A DNA stretch of 64,000 nt from Micropruina glycogenica (GCF_900289045.1 NZ_LT985188.1:1116001-1180000); one strand, 5' to 3'. Positions 1 through 11,984 are shown, counted from the stretch's first letter. Program-made: numbers and translations. Notes: generated by a model not told the origin, from the letters alone.

Positions 1-53
1 CTATGTGCAGGCTTTCCTGCGTTCGTGCCGGCCCAGTTCGGGCCGTCTGACGA

Positions 54-467
54 TCAGGCCGAGTCGGCCTTCTTGGCCGCCGCGAGTTGGGCGACGGCAC
101 GGTCGTGATGCTGACGGGTCGCGTCGCTGTTGTCGCCCTCGTTGCGCAGCTTCTGGGCCTCGCGCAGCTCGTGCTCGGCCTCGTTCAGCGAAATCTCGTG
201 CGCCAGCCGCGCGTACTGGCTGAGCACCGAGACCCGATTGTCCGACACTGCGATGAAGCCGCCGTCGACCGCGATCACCTCACGCTTGCCGTCGCGGGTG
301 AGCACCTCGGCCGCACTGGGAACCAGCACCGCCAGCACCGGCTCGTGATTGGGCAGAATGCCGATGTCGCCCTCCATGGTGCGGACGATCACCGACAGTG
401 CCTCGCCCTCCCACACCCGACGGTCGGCGGCGACCACGTCGACGAACAGCACGTCGCCTTCGGCCAC
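54..467 (-). CDS. atpC: ATP synthase F1 subunit epsilon
   Basis: The 137-residue product is the epsilon subunit of the F1 central stalk, which couples gamma rotation to catalysis and inhibits ATP hydrolysis. An N-terminal beta-sandwich (about residues 1-85, including GDIGILPNHEPVLA and VDGGFIAV) is followed by a helical tail rich in Glu/Ala/Lys (about 90-137, SLNEAEHELREAQKL). It is the last gene of the atp operon and starts two bases after the atpD stop. A short GC hairpin (29-34 with 40-45) lies beyond the stop but has no T-tract on this strand, so I do not call a terminator. Length and position are normal for the family. Confidence 0.95.
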   Translation of the reverse strand: MAEGDVLFVDVVAADRRVWEGEALSVIVRTMEGDIGILPNHEPVLAVLVPSAAEVLTRDGKREVIAVDGGFIAVSDNRVSVLSQYARLAHEISLNEAEHELREAQKLRNEGDNSDATRQHHDRAVAQLAAAKKADSA

Positions 468-469
468 GA

Positions 470-2876
<2,407 letters not shown>

Positions 2877-2879
2877 CGA

Positions 2880-4514
2880 TCAGGCTTTCTGGGTCTGGAT
2901 CGTCTCGACGTCGATGTCTTTGTCTTTGAGCGGCTTCTGGCCCTTCTCTTGCGCCAGTGGCTTGCCCTCGGACGTGGTGAACTGCGGCTTGAAGTCGTCG
3001 ATCGCCTTGCCGACGGCGTTGGCCGTGTCGTCGTCCCAGTTGCCGGTCTCGGCGATGGTCGACAACAGGTCGGTCGACCGGCGCAGGTGGTCGAGCAGCT
3101 CTTTCTCGAACCGCAACACGTCGGCCACCGGCACGTCGTCGAAGTAGCCGTTGGTGCCGGCCCACACGCTGACCACCTGATCCTCGACCGGGAACGGGCT
3201 GTACTGGGGCTGGCGCAGCAGTTCGGTGAGCCGGGCCCCGCGTTCGAGCTGGCGCCGCGAGGTGGCGTCGAGGTCGGAGGCGAACATGGCGAACGCCTGC
3301 ATATCGCGGTACTGGGCCAGGCCGATCTTGAGCGTACCGGCCACCTTTTTCATGGCCTTCACCTGCGCGTCGCCGCCCACGCGCGACACCGAGATGCCCA
3401 CGTCGATGGCCGGCCGCTGGTTGGCGTTGAACAGGTCGGACTGCAAGAAGATCTGGCCGTCGGTGATCGAGATCACGTTGGTGGGAATGTAGGCCGACAC
3501 GTCGTTGGCCTTGGTTTCGATCACCGGCAGGCCGGTCATCGAACCGCCGCCGAGTTCGTCCGACAGCTTGGCGCAACGCTCCAGCAGGCGGCTGTGCAGG
3601 TAGAACACGTCGCCGGGGTACGCCTCGCGACCCGGCGGCCTGCGCAGCAGCAGCGACATGGCCCGGTAGGCCTCGGCCTGCTTGGTCAGGTCGTCGAACA
3701 CGATGAGTACGTGCTTGCCGTTGTACATCCAGTGCTGGCCGATGGCCGAGCCGGTGTAGGGCGCGATGTACTTGAAGCCGGCCGGGTCGGACGCGGGCGC
3801 GTGCACGATCGTGGTGTACTCCATCGCGCCGGCCTCTTCGAGCACGCTCTTCAGCGCGGCGATGGTCGAGCCCTTCTGGCCCACCGCGACGTAGATGCAG
3901 CGCACCTGCTTGGTGGGGTCACCCGTGGCCCAGTTGGCCTTCTGGTTGATGATGGTGTCGACGGCGATGGCGGTCTTGCCGGTCTTGCGGTCGCCGATGA
4001 TCAGCTGGCGCTGGCCACGACCGATCGGAATCATCGCGTCGATGGCCTTGATGCCCGACTGCAGAGGCTCTTTGACGCTTTGGCGGTCCATCACACCGGC
4101 AGCCTGCAGTTCGAGGGCACGCTGGCCGTCGAGGGGCGTGATGTCGCCCAGTCCGTCGATCGGGGTGCCCATGGCGTCCACCACGCGGCCGAGGTAGCCG
4201 TCGCCGACCGGCACCGAGAGAATCTCACCGGTGCGCTTGACGGTCTGGCCCTCTTCGATGCCCTCGGAGTCGCCCAGCACCACGACGCCGATCTCGCGGA
4301 TGTCGAGGTTGAGCGCGATGCCGCGGGTTCCGTTCTCGAACTCGAGCAGTTCGTTGGCCATGGCCGACGGAAGCCCCTCGACCTTGGCGATGCCGTCACC
4401 TGAAACGACCACGGTGCCCAGCTCTTCGCGCGATGCCGCCTCGCTGGCGAAGCTCGACACGAACTTCTCCAGGGCATCCCGGATCTCGTCGGGACGAATT
4501 GTCAGTTCCGCCAT
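2880..4514 (-). CDS. atpA: ATP synthase F1 subunit alpha
   Basis: The 544-residue alpha subunit forms the non-catalytic nucleotide sites of the alpha3beta3 ring. The Walker A motif GDRKTGKT is at about 174-181, and the alpha-subunit signature [17 protein letters not shown] lies near 375. The beta-barrel N-domain ([11 protein letters not shown]) and helical C-domain ([16 protein letters not shown]) are intact. A hydrophilic C-terminal extension ending in ETIQTQKA is common in Actinobacteria. It is separated from atpH by 41 bases. Confidence 0.97.
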   Translation of the reverse strand: MAELTIRPDEIRDALEKFVSSFASEAASREELGTVVVSGDGIAKVEGLPSAMANELLEFENGTRGIALNLDIREIGVVVLGDSEGIEEGQTVKRTGEILSVPVGDGYLGRVVDAMGTPIDGLGDITPLDGQRALELQAAGVMDRQSVKEPLQSGIKAIDAMIPIGRGQRQLIIGDRKTGKTAIAVDTIINQKANWATGDPTKQVRCIYVAVGQKGSTIAALKSVLEEAGAMEYTTIVHAPASDPAGFKYIAPYTGSAIGQHWMYNGKHVLIVFDDLTKQAEAYRAMSLLLRRPPGREAYPGDVFYLHSRLLERCAKLSDELGGGSMTGLPVIETKANDVSAYIPTNVISITDGQIFLQSDLFNANQRPAIDVGISVSRVGGDAQVKAMKKVAGTLKIGLAQYRDMQAFAMFASDLDATSRRQLERGARLTELLRQPQYSPFPVEDQVVSVWAGTNGYFDDVPVADVLRFEKELLDHLRRSTDLLSTIAETGNWDDDTANAVGKAIDDFKPQFTTSEGKPLAQEKGQKPLKDKDIDVETIQTQKA

Positions 4515-4555
4515 GTGTTGGGTCCTTGCCTTGTTCTCGTTGGGAAGTTGATCGA

Positions 4556-5350
4556 TCAGCTGAGTTGTCGGCGGGCGTTCTCGAGTCGTCCGGCCACGGT
4601 GCCCTCGAAGTAGTGGTCGCCCACGGTCACCCGCACCCCGCCGATCACGTTCGGGTCGACCACCACCTGCAGGCTCACCTGCCGGCCCATCTGCCCGCTG
4701 AGCGCCTCGGCCAGTCGAGTGGTCTGCTCCGCGGTCATCGGACGGGCCACCACAACGTGCGCCAGCGTGCGGCTGCGCAGGGCGGCGGCCAGGGTGAGGT
4801 AGCCCTCGACGGTGACGCCGAAGCTGCGATTGCGGGCGCCCACCGCACGTTTGGCCAAGAAGTTGGTCACGGAGTCCGCCCGGCCGGCGAGCAGGTCGTC
4901 CACCAACTGGCGGCGCAGTTGCAGAGGGGCGGAGCGATCGCTGACCGCGGCCTGCAGATTGCGATCGCCCTCGACCAGGCGGCTGAACCGGAACAGCTCG
5001 TCTTCAACCTGTTCCAACGTGCCGTCCTGCTGCGCACACGACAGCGTGGCCCTTACCGCCTGTCGGTCGAGCGAGGCCAGCAGAGCCGACGAACTCGGCC
5101 AGCGCTGCACCACGGCCGCGTGCAGCACGGTGTGCGTGGGTTCAGAGATCCGCCCGCCGAACAGTTGGTCGACCAGATGTGCGCGGGTCTGCTGTTCGGC
5201 CCCGGTGTCGGTGAGTGCCCGCCGCAGGGCGGGCTGTGCTTCGAGTAGATCCACGAGGGCGAAGAGTTCCTCGGCAACCCGCGGGCTCACCTGCTGTGAG
5301 TCGAGCAGGGAATCGAGTTCACCGAGTCGCGTCTCGTGGGTGCTGCTCAT
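4556..5350 (-). CDS. atpH: ATP synthase F1 subunit delta
   Basis: The 264-residue delta subunit links F1 to the peripheral b stalk. The C-terminal part has the family signature around [21 protein letters not shown]. At about 264 residues it is longer than the roughly 180-residue proteobacterial delta, as is usual in Actinobacteria. Unlike mycobacteria, where a b-type segment is fused to delta, here atpF and atpH are separate genes overlapping by ATGA (start 5350 inside the atpF stop), so they are translationally coupled. Confidence 0.94.
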   Translation of the reverse strand: MSSTHETRLGELDSLLDSQQVSPRVAEELFALVDLLEAQPALRRALTDTGAEQQTRAHLVDQLFGGRISEPTHTVLHAAVVQRWPSSSALLASLDRQAVRATLSCAQQDGTLEQVEDELFRFSRLVEGDRNLQAAVSDRSAPLQLRRQLVDDLLAGRADSVTNFLAKRAVGARNRSFGVTVEGYLTLAAALRSRTLAHVVVARPMTAEQTTRLAEALSGQMGRQVSLQVVVDPNVIGGVRVTVGDHYFEGTVAGRLENARRQLS

Positions 5351-5889
5351 ACCTTCTCCTGGCTGTTCGCCTCGAGATCTGCGATGAACCGGTCGACCGT
5401 ACGCCGCGCCCGCTCATCGTCGTCGAGCGACTCGCCGACGATCTTGCCGGCCAGGCTGGTGGCCAGGCCACCGACCTCGGTACGCAGTTGCTGAACGGCC
5501 TGCGCGCGTTCGGCATCGATCTGGGCCTTGGCCTGAGCCAGTAGCCGGTCGGCCTCGTCTTGGGCATGGGCCCGCATTTCGGCGATGATCTGGGCCCCCT
5601 GGGCCTTCGCCTCCTCGCGGATCGAGCTGGCCTCCTCGCGGGCACCGGCCAACTGCTCGCGGTACTGCTCGAGTGCCTCGGCGGCCTGGGCCTGGGCCAG
5701 CTCGGCCTTTTCGATGCCGCCCTGGATCTCTGCCGCACGCTCGGCGTAGGTGGCCTCGAACGAAGGCACCACCTTCTTGGCCAGCACGTACCAGATGATG
5801 ATGAACAGCACGATGCCCGCGATGAACTCGGGGAACGCCGGCAGCAGCGGCCCCAGGTCGATCTCCAGAATCGTGGTCACTGGACGCAC
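5347..5889 (-). CDS. atpF: ATP synthase F0 subunit b
   Basis: The 180-residue b subunit forms the peripheral stalk. One N-terminal membrane helix (about residues 17-37, PEFIAGIVLFIIIWYVLAKK) is followed by a long charged Ala/Glu/Arg-rich coiled coil (about 45-175). The start is GTG at 5889, four bases after the atpE stop; an in-frame GTG three codons later is an alternative. The stop overlaps the atpH start. Confidence 0.95.
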   Translation of the reverse strand: MRPVTTILEIDLGPLLPAFPEFIAGIVLFIIIWYVLAKKVVPSFEATYAERAAEIQGGIEKAELAQAQAAEALEQYREQLAGAREEASSIREEAKAQGAQIIAEMRAHAQDEADRLLAQAKAQIDAERAQAVQQLRTEVGGLATSLAGKIVGESLDDDERARRTVDRFIADLEANSQEKV

Positions 5890-5893
5890 CCGA

Positions 5894-6118
5894 TCACTGA
5901 ATAGCGAAGGCGAGGGCGATGCCGATGATGGCGAGCGCCTCGACCACGGCGAAGCCGATCCAGGCGGTGCTCAGCAGGGCACCACGAGCCTCGGGCTGGC
6001 GAGCCGTGCCGTTGATGACGGCCGCGAACACCATGGCCACGCCGATGCCTGGGCCGATGGTGGCCAGGCCGTAGCCGACCATGTTTAGCGAGCCGGAGAT
6101 CTCCATGATGGGGAGCAT
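5894..6118 (-). CDS. atpE: ATP synthase F0 subunit c
   Basis: The 74-residue subunit c is a hairpin of two membrane helices that builds the rotor ring. Helix 1 carries the glycine-rich [16 protein letters not shown] motif, the loop has [11 protein letters not shown], and helix 2 carries the ion-binding carboxylate Glu60 in [10 protein letters not shown]. The ATG at 6118 is preceded by AAAGGAAA. A much longer frame through this region is a shadow of atpB in another frame. Confidence 0.97.
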   Translation of the reverse strand: MLPIMEISGSLNMVGYGLATIGPGIGVAMVFAAVINGTARQPEARGALLSTAWIGFAVVEALAIIGIALAFAIQ

Positions 6119-6156
6119 TACGTTTCCTTTCGGATGTTGGTCAAAGGGTTGGTGGG

Positions 6157-6972
6157 TCAGTGGTCTTCGGCGAGAGATGAGGCGACGTACTGAGCGGTCA
6201 GCACGGTGAAGATGTAGGCCTGCAGCACACCCACGAACAACTCGAGGGCGAAGATCGGAAAGGCCATCAGCAGCGAGGCCCCGCCGGCGATCGCGTACAA
6301 GAAGCTGCTCTGCTCCAGCAGCAGGGTGCCGCCGACCACGAACACGATGATCACGAGGTGACCCGCGAACAGGTTGGCGAAAAGACGCAGGGCCAGGGTG
6401 ACCGGCCGCACGATGAAGTTCGAGAGGATCTCGAGCGGAATGATCAGGATCAGCAGCGGCCAGGGCACACCCTTGGGCACTGTCATCAGTTTGAGGTAGC
6501 CACCCAGGCCGTGCTTGGCGATGCCCACGCCGTTGTAGAGCAGCCAGGTCAGCAGTGCCAGACCGTAGGCGTAGCCGACCCGCGAAAAGGTCGGAAACAT
6601 GGTCAGAAAGAACTGGCCGAACAGGTTGTTGACCAGGATGAACGAGAACAATGCGAGCAGGTAGGGGGTGAACCGCTTGTACTCGTAGCCCAGTGCGTCG
6701 CGACCGATGCCGTTGCGCACCATGTTGTAGAGCTGTTCGCCGCACCACTGCTTGAAGCCGGGCACCACCTTCTGGTCTTTGGCCAGCCACAGCCACACCA
6801 CGATGACGATGATGGCGCCCACCACGGCTTGCAGCAGGTAGGTGTTCAGCCAGTCCATACCCGCGTCGGGAAACAGCGGCTTGGGGTCGAAGCTGTGCAC
6901 CCCGGGCGGCCAGTGCGAGTCTTCAGACCCGCCCCCGCCCTCCATTGGGATGATCAGGCCGATCAGGCCCAT
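6157..6972 (-). CDS. atpB: ATP synthase F0 subunit a
   Basis: The 271-residue subunit a is a membrane protein that forms the proton half-channels against the c ring. The essential arginine sits in [15 protein letters not shown], and the C-terminal helices include [21 protein letters not shown]. Five or six hydrophobic helices can be seen. The start at 6972 follows a strong AGGAGGT. The N-terminus has a Gly/Glu loop ([15 protein letters not shown]), as in other actinobacterial subunits a. atpE follows 38 bases downstream. Confidence 0.96.
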   Translation of the reverse strand: MGLIGLIIPMEGGGGSEDSHWPPGVHSFDPKPLFPDAGMDWLNTYLLQAVVGAIIVIVVWLWLAKDQKVVPGFKQWCGEQLYNMVRNGIGRDALGYEYKRFTPYLLALFSFILVNNLFGQFFLTMFPTFSRVGYAYGLALLTWLLYNGVGIAKHGLGGYLKLMTVPKGVPWPLLILIIPLEILSNFIVRPVTLALRLFANLFAGHLVIIVFVVGGTLLLEQSSFLYAIAGGASLLMAFPIFALELFVGVLQAYIFTVLTAQYVASSLAEDH

Positions 6973-6991
6973 CGCACCTCCTGGTTCGACA

Positions 6992-7183
6992 TCACGGTCG
7001 TCCGTACCTTCGCACCACCAAGTAGACCCCGGCCGCCATGCCCACCACGATGCCCAGCACCATCCAGAAGGACGTATGCAGCCACTGGTCGATCAGCCAA
7101 CCGAAAAAGCCATAGAAGAGCGGACCCGACAGCAGGTAACTCAGGACCCGTAGACCCTGATCGATGCCGTCGCTGCCCTCCAT
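6992..7183 (-). CDS. AtpZ/AtpI-like small membrane protein
   Basis: This 63-residue protein has two membrane helices (YLLSGPLFYGFFGWLIDQWL and FWMVLGIVVGMAAGVYLVV) ending in RRYGRP. This is the pattern of the small AtpZ/AtpI family encoded just upstream of atpB, thought to assist F0 assembly or cation uptake. I used the ATG at 7183 (MEGSDGIDQGLRVL). A TTG 14 codons upstream (7225) is open but has no ribosome-binding site. The family call rests on size, topology and position. Confidence 0.75.
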   Translation of the reverse strand: MEGSDGIDQGLRVLSYLLSGPLFYGFFGWLIDQWLHTSFWMVLGIVVGMAAGVYLVVRRYGRP

Positions 7184-7237
7184 GACTTTCGGTGACTCTA
7201 GCAGCTTGGCGGTGGCCAGAGCCAACCGCCAAGGGGC

Positions 7238-7690
7238 CTAGCGGGCATCGTCTTGAGGCGGGTCGAAGACCGGAATCCGCAGCCGGGAGAACGTCCAGAT
7301 TTCGGCAGCCAGCCAGCCCAATACCACGACTATCGCCGATACCGCGATCGCCACGCGGTCCATTGCCGCGAGTCGTGACGGATCCCTCGCCAGCAGGATC
7401 AACGCGAGCGCAGGCAGTCCCACTCGGAACACGTACGACCCCAGGCCGGCGAGCAGAACGACCTGAGGGTCGGCGTCGGCCACCCACACCATGACCGCCT
7501 GGCCGAGGCCGAAGAAGGCCAGCACCGCGAGCGCCGCCAGCGCGGCCGACAGTGCCGAGCCGGGGCCGCGGGCGATGAAGAAGACAGCGACCACGATGAT
7601 CGCCGCGGCGTGGCCGCCCAGAGCGCCACCGGCGAGAAGTTGCCGGGCCCGCAGCGTGTTGGCGCTGGGCAGACGTCGCTCACGCGGCAC
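7238..7690 (-). CDS. AtpI-like integral membrane protein
   Basis: This 150-residue protein has four predicted membrane helices (about 20-40, 45-70, 75-100 and 112-133) and a hydrophilic tail rich in Asp/Arg. It lies between the WecA-type transferase and the small AtpZ-like gene, the place of the atpI gene in actinobacterial ATP synthase operons. Its GTG start at 7690 overlaps the end of the transferase gene by 11 bases, suggesting coupled translation. The sequence itself has no diagnostic motif I recognise, so the function is inferred from position. Confidence 0.65.
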   Translation of the reverse strand: MPRERRLPSANTLRARQLLAGGALGGHAAAIIVVAVFFIARGPGSALSAALAALAVLAFFGLGQAVMVWVADADPQVVLLAGLGSYVFRVGLPALALILLARDPSRLAAMDRVAIAVSAIVVVLGWLAAEIWTFSRLRIPVFDPPQDDAR

Positions 7691-8777
7691 GCCGCACCGG
7701 CTTCCAGGTCAGCCAGGCCGCGAGCGCGAGGCCGGCGAGCAGGGCGGCGATCGCCCAGGGGGCGGTGGTCAGGCCGATCAGGATGGCGCCGAAGGCGAGC
7801 ACCGCCGTCCACAGCCAGAGCAGCAGCACGGCCCGGCCGTGGCTGTGGCCCAGGTCGAGCATGCGGTGGTGCAGGTGCTGCTTGTCGGCCTGGAACCACA
7901 GCCGTCCGGCCATCGTGCGGCGCACGTACGCCAGCAGCAGGTCGCCCAGCGGCAGCGCCATCACCGCCAGCGGCAGAAACAGCGGCAGGTAGGCGTTGAC
8001 CGCCAGGCCCGACCCCTGCACGGTGACCTGCGACGGGTCGATCTGCCCGGTCAGGCTGATCATCGACGTGGCCATCAGAAACCCGAGCAGCATCGAGCCC
8101 GAATCACCCATGAACATGCGGGCCGGGTGCACGTTGTAGGGCAGAAAACCCAGGCACATGCCGACCGTCACGACGGTGATCAGGCTGGCCGTGGTGGCTC
8201 GCACCAGCTCTTGTTCGTAGCTGAGCCAGTAGGCGTAGACGAAGAACGAAGACGCCCCGATGGCGACCACGCCGGCCGCCAGCCCGTCGAGACCGTCGAT
8301 CAGGTTGATCGAGTTCACGCACAGAAAGATCAGCGCCATGGTGAGCAGAATCGACATGGCGTCGTCGAGGGTGATGATCGTGTTCGGCAGCGGAATCCAG
8401 TAGACCTTCACGCCGTTCAGCACAACGATGCCGGCCGCCAGCATCTGGCCGGCGATCTTGGCCAGCGCGTTGAGCTCGTACATGTCGTCGAGCACGCCCA
8501 CGGCACAGATCACCAGGCCGGCGATGAACACTGCGCGACTGTCGTGGGCCACCAGGTCGAAACGCCCGAGCCAGGGCAACTGGCCGGCCACCAACAGCGC
8601 GGCGGCCAGGCCGCACAGCATGGCGATGCCCCCGAAGTAGGGGATCGGCCTGGTGTGAACGTCGCGGTCACGCACGATGGCGACCGCGTTGTAGCGAAAG
8701 GCGAGCCGACGGCACAGCCCCGCGAGCAGGTAGGTCAACCCGGCCGCGATCAGCAGGATCAGCAGGTACTCACGCAT
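7680..8777 (-). CDS. WecA/TagO-type undecaprenyl-phosphate sugar-1-phosphate transferase
   Basis: The 365-residue polytopic enzyme moves N-acetylhexosamine-1-phosphate from a UDP-sugar to a polyprenyl phosphate, starting a cell-wall polymer. About eleven helices are visible. Catalytic motifs of the MraY/WecA superfamily are present: HTRPIPYFGG (41-50), GVLDDMYELNALAK with the Asp pair at 97-98, NSINLIDGLDGLA (155-167), MFMGDSGSMLLG, and the cytoplasmic HLHHR motif typical of WecA/Rv1302-like members. It overlaps the sua5 stop by 8 bases. The exact sugar cannot be read from sequence. Confidence 0.88.
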   Translation of the reverse strand: MREYLLILLIAAGLTYLLAGLCRRLAFRYNAVAIVRDRDVHTRPIPYFGGIAMLCGLAAALLVAGQLPWLGRFDLVAHDSRAVFIAGLVICAVGVLDDMYELNALAKIAGQMLAAGIVVLNGVKVYWIPLPNTIITLDDAMSILLTMALIFLCVNSINLIDGLDGLAAGVVAIGASSFFVYAYWLSYEQELVRATTASLITVVTVGMCLGFLPYNVHPARMFMGDSGSMLLGFLMATSMISLTGQIDPSQVTVQGSGLAVNAYLPLFLPLAVMALPLGDLLLAYVRRTMAGRLWFQADKQHLHHRMLDLGHSHGRAVLLLWLWTAVLAFGAILIGLTTAPWAIAALLAGLALAAWLTWKPVRRAA

Positions 8778-9417
8778 CGTCGCCGAACAGTCCGGGTACC
8801 GCCGCGACGAGCTCGTCGGCGCTCAGCCGCCCCTCACGCAGAATGCGGGGCTCACCGGTCAGGTCGACGATGGTGGACGGCACCGCGTCAGACCCCGGGC
8901 CGGCGTCGAGATAGACCGACACCGAATCGCCGAGCTGCTCGATCGCGGCATGAATGGTCGTGGCGGCATCCTGGCCGCTGACGTTGGCGCTGCTCACCGC
9001 GAGGGGGCCGGTGCGACGCAGCAGCGCACGGGTGAAGTCGTGGTCGGGCACCCGCACGGCGATGGTGTCGTCGCGGTCGCCCAGGTCGAGTTGCAGGTCG
9101 GCCTGGGCGGTGACCACCACCGTCAGGGGGCCGGGCCAGAACGCCTTGGCCAGCTTGAGCCCGTCCTTGGTCAGCCCGCTGGCCAGCGAGCGCAGCATGG
9201 TGGGCTCGGCGATCAGCACCGGCGGCGGCATGTCACGGCCGCGTTGCTTGGCGTCGAGCAGCCGCTGCACCGCCTTGGCGTCGAACGCGGCCGCCCCGAT
9301 GCCGTACACGGTGTCGGTGGGCAGCACGATGCACTCCCCCGCCGTGATGGCGGCTTCGGCGGCGGCCAAGGCGTCGTCGGCCTGGGTGGCGCAGTCGAAC
9401 AGTTGGGGATCGGTCAC
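8770..9417 (-). CDS. L-threonylcarbamoyladenylate synthase (Sua5/YciO/YrdC)
   Basis: The 215-residue enzyme makes threonylcarbamoyl-AMP from threonine, bicarbonate and ATP, the first step of the t6A37 tRNA modification. Family motifs are PTDTVYGIGA near residue 33, the KxR motif in DAKQRGRDMPPPVLIA, PGPLTVVV and SSANVSGQDAATT. It is the short YrdC-type form without the extra Sua5 domain. The start is GTG at 9417, overlapping the prmC stop as GTGA, which fixes it; a longer upstream frame is a shadow of prmC. Confidence 0.92.
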   Translation of the reverse strand: MTDPQLFDCATQADDALAAAEAAITAGECIVLPTDTVYGIGAAAFDAKAVQRLLDAKQRGRDMPPPVLIAEPTMLRSLASGLTKDGLKLAKAFWPGPLTVVVTAQADLQLDLGDRDDTIAVRVPDHDFTRALLRRTGPLAVSSANVSGQDAATTIHAAIEQLGDSVSVYLDAGPGSDAVPSTIVDLTGEPRILREGRLSADELVAAVPGLFGDDA

Positions 9418-10259
9418 AGGGGCAATCCTGCCACCGTCGTGCGGCGCCTGGCCGTCACGAACCGCGGACGGTCGTTGTAGTCGCACCGGTCGCGCACCTG
9501 GTCGAAGCCGCCGTCGGCGACGAACAACTCCGGCGCGCTGCGGTGCTGCAGTTCGGCGTGCTCGGCGCACACCCAACCGCCCGGGCGAAGCAGCCGGCGG
9601 GCCGTGCGCGTCAGCACCCGCATCACATCGAGGCCGTCGAGCCCTGAGAACAGCGCCAACTCGGGCTCGTGCTCGCGCACCTCGGCCGGAATGCCGTCGT
9701 ACGACTCCAGCGGCACGTAGGGCGGGTTGGCGATCACCAGGTCGACCGTGCCGTCGAGTTCGGGCAGGGCGTCGGCGAGGTCGCCCTGCAGCAGGATCAC
9801 CCCGGTGCCGGCCAGGTTCACGTCGGCGTACTCGACCGCCGCGGCGCTCAACTCGACCGCGTACTGAACGTGACCGGGCAGTTCGGTGCAGATGGCCAGC
9901 GAGATGGCCCCCGAGCCGGCACACAACTCGACCACGGTCTGTTCGCCGGCGCGGCCGCGGAGCACCTCGATGGCCCAGCCGGTCATCACCTCGGTTTCTG
10001 GCCGGGGAATAAACACCCCGGGGCCGACCGCCACCTCGACGGTACGAAAGGGGGCTCGTCCGGTCAGGTATTGCGCGGGGGTACCGCCCACCCGCGCCCG
10101 CACCAGGTCGTCGAACGCATCGATCTGGTGGCCGTGCAGCGGGCCGGCCGTCAACAGCCGAGCCGGCGTGACGCCGAGCGCGTGGGCGAGCAGCATGCGG
10201 GCGTCTGCCGCCGGAATGACCTTCGACGCCCGACGCAGCGCCCGTTGAACCTCAGTCAC
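9414..10259 (-). CDS. prmC: Peptide chain release factor N5-glutamine methyltransferase
   Basis: This 281-residue SAM-dependent enzyme methylates the Gln of the GGQ motif in release factors, its neighbour prfA encoding the substrate. It has an N-terminal helical domain, then IPRPETE (85-91), the SAM loop [15 protein letters not shown] (109-123) and the catalytic NPPY (178-181). The start is GTG at 10259, overlapping the prfA stop as GTGA. Confidence 0.94.
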   Translation of the reverse strand: MTEVQRALRRASKVIPAADARMLLAHALGVTPARLLTAGPLHGHQIDAFDDLVRARVGGTPAQYLTGRAPFRTVEVAVGPGVFIPRPETEVMTGWAIEVLRGRAGEQTVVELCAGSGAISLAICTELPGHVQYAVELSAAAVEYADVNLAGTGVILLQGDLADALPELDGTVDLVIANPPYVPLESYDGIPAEVREHEPELALFSGLDGLDVMRVLTRTARRLLRPGGWVCAEHAELQHRSAPELFVADGGFDQVRDRCDYNDRPRFVTARRRTTVAGLPL

Positions 10260-11323
10260 CCGATCTGGTCCAGTCGCTCGGCCAGATCGGCGGCCTGCAG
10301 CGCCTGGATCACCCCACCCAGGTCGCCGGCCAGCACGGCGTCGAGGTTGTAGGCCTTGTAGCCGATGCGGTGGTCGGCGATGCGGTTCTCACCGAAGTTG
10401 TAGGTGCGAATGCGCTCCGACCGATCGACCGTGCGCACCTGCGACCGGCGCGCCGCGGACGCCTCGGCGGCCGCCTGCTCTTCGGCGGCGGCAACCAGCC
10501 GGGCGCGCAGCATGCGCATCGCCGACTCTTTGTTCTGCAACTGCGAGCGCTCGTTCTGGCAGCTCACCACGATGCCGGTGGGCAGGTGGGTGATGCGCAC
10601 GGCCGAGTCGGTGGTGTTGACGCCCTGACCGCCGGGGCCCGAGCTGCGGTAGACGTCGATGCGCAGGTCGTCGGGATCGATCGCCACCTCGGCCTCTTCA
10701 GCATCGGGCATCACCAGCACCCCGGCCGCCGAGGTGTGCACCCGGCCCTGAGTCTCGGTGACCGGCACCCGCTGCACCCGGTGCACGCCGCCCTCGAACT
10801 TGAGCACGCCGTAGGGAAAGTTGTCGGGATCGTTGCCGCGCGCCTTGATCGCTGCTGTGATCGACTTGTAGCCGCCCAGATCGGTCTCTTGGCTGTCGAG
10901 CACGTCGACGGTCCAGCCACGAGCCTCGGCGTAACGCACGTACATGCGAAACAGGTCGCCGGCGAACAGCGCCGACTCTTCGCCGCCCTCGCCCGACTTG
11001 ATCTCGAGCAGGGCGTCGGAGCTGTCGTGCGGGTCGCGCGGGGCGAGCAGCGCGGTGAGCTTGTGGGTGACCTCGTCGAGCCGTGCGGCCAGCTCGTCGG
11101 CCTCGTCGGCGAAGGACGGGTCGTCGGTGGCCAACTCGCGCGCGGCGTCCAGGTCGTCGGTGAGCTGGTCGTACTCGGCCAGCCCCTTCACGATGGGGGT
11201 GAGTTCGGCGTAGCGCCGTCCGGTGCGGCGGGCCAGGGCCAAGTCGGCGTGGGTGGCGGGGTCGGCCAGGGTGCGTTCGAGGTCGGCGAACTCACTGCGC
11301 AGTGATTCAGCTGCCTCGAACAT
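10256..11323 (-). CDS. prfA: Peptide chain release factor 1
   Basis: This 355-residue class I release factor reads UAA/UAG. The codon-recognition tripeptide is PVT (187-189, in [16 protein letters not shown]), a variant of the common PAT. The peptidyl-hydrolysis motif [17 protein letters not shown] has GGQ at 231-233. The ATG at 11323 follows AAAGGAAA. A hairpin lies between it and rpmE upstream, and prmC follows with an overlap. Confidence 0.96.
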   Translation of the reverse strand: MFEAAESLRSEFADLERTLADPATHADLALARRTGRRYAELTPIVKGLAEYDQLTDDLDAARELATDDPSFADEADELAARLDEVTHKLTALLAPRDPHDSSDALLEIKSGEGGEESALFAGDLFRMYVRYAEARGWTVDVLDSQETDLGGYKSITAAIKARGNDPDNFPYGVLKFEGGVHRVQRVPVTETQGRVHTSAAGVLVMPDAEEAEVAIDPDDLRIDVYRSSGPGGQGVNTTDSAVRITHLPTGIVVSCQNERSQLQNKESAMRMLRARLVAAAEEQAAAEASAARRSQVRTVDRSERIRTYNFGENRIADHRIGYKAYNLDAVLAGDLGGVIQALQAADLAERLDQIG

Positions 11324-11349
11324 CGGCGTTTCCTTTGATTGGACGACGA

Positions 11350-11378
11350 AGCGCCGGAGCCCCGAGGGCCCCGGCGCT
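11350..11378 (-). terminator. Hairpin terminator after rpmE
   Basis: The 8-bp perfect stem AGCGCCGG/CCGGCGCT (11350-11357 with 11371-11378) has a second inner stem GCCC/GGGC. It lies 9 bases past the rpmE stop and is followed on the minus strand by a modest TTCGTCG. It may end or attenuate rpmE transcription before prfA. Confidence 0.55.
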
Positions 11379-11386
11379 CACGCGGG

Positions 11387-11611
11387 TTACTTCTTCTTGC
11401 CGGCCGGCTGCTTGGCGTAGCGGCGCTCGAACCGGGCCACGCGGCCGCCGGTGTCGAGAATCTTCTGCTTGCCGGTGTAGAACGGGTGGCAGGCCGCGCA
11501 GACTTCGGCGTGAATGACGCCGTTCTTGGCGGTGCTGCGAGTGGTGAACGTGTTGCCGCAGGTGCAGGTCACCTCGGTCACGTTGTAGTCGGGATGGATT
11601 CCCTGCTTCAT
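11387..11611 (-). CDS. rpmE: 50S ribosomal protein L31, zinc-binding form
   Basis: The 74-residue protein is bL31. It keeps the CxC...CxxC zinc ligands (CTC near residue 16, CAAC near 38), so it is the C+ form, which can release zinc when replaced by a C- paralogue. [10 protein letters not shown] and HPFYTGKQK are family motifs. The ATG at 11611 is preceded by AAGGAG. A sigma-R-type promoter lies about 110 bases upstream (11724-11751). rpmE is a known sigma-R target in Streptomyces, so stress control here is likely. Confidence 0.96.
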   Translation of the reverse strand: MKQGIHPDYNVTEVTCTCGNTFTTRSTAKNGVIHAEVCAACHPFYTGKQKILDTGGRVARFERRYAKQPAGKKK

Positions 11612-11723
11612 GCTGATCTCCTTAACTGTGCCGGGTCGCCCTCGTGCTGCTGCGGGTGGATGAACCGCTGGCGTGAACCGGCATCGACCGTCCATTGTGC
11701 CTGATCGGGCTGGACATGGGCAA

Positions 11724-11751
11724 AACGCCGCAGGGGGTGGGGTTCATTCCC
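11724..11751 (-). promoter_or_regulatory. Sigma-R-type promoter of rpmE
   Basis: On the minus strand GGGAAT (11751-11746) is followed by 19 bases and GTT (11726-11724). This matches the sigma-R/SigH consensus GGAAT-N18/19-GTT. The predicted leader to the rpmE ATG is about 105 bases. The same element precedes sigR and rho. Confidence 0.75.
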
Positions 11752-11774
11752 GACGGTCAATCTGAAACGTGGTT

Positions 11775-11950
11775 GGTGACCGGGTGCGACACGCCGACTG
11801 GAAGGCACGGTGGCCCCGGTGACCAGGACGATCTCAGAAACCCGGCGCACGACCTCCGATGGCAGGGGCACCCGAGATCCCGATTTTCTGAAATCGTCCT
11901 GGTGACTTCAGCCGGCACGCGCTCAGGTCGGCGTGTCGCGACCGGTCACC
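11775..11950. repeat. 176-bp imperfect palindrome between rpmE and the ABC-F gene
   Basis: Two 66-base arms (11775-11840 and 11885-11950) are inverted copies with about 50 of 66 positions matching, around a 44-base centre. Outer ends share GGTGACCGG and CGACACGCCGAC; inner ends share ACCAGGACGAT(C/T)T and CAGAAA. Read from either strand, one frame encodes SEIVLVT-A...RRVA-GH. No transposase gene is nearby. It resembles a MITE or a paired REP element. Confidence 0.75.
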
Positions 11951-11978
11951 CCCTGGTTTTCACAATCCTCCGGGTCGA

Positions 11979-11984
11979 TACGGT
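11979..11984 (+). promoter_or_regulatory. -10 element, leaderless start of ABC-F gene
   Basis: TACGGT is followed by exactly seven bases and the ATG at 11992, the arrangement of leaderless actinobacterial genes. A plausible -35 (TTTTCA, 11957-11962) lies 16 bases upstream, 7 bases beyond the palindrome. Confidence 0.55.
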
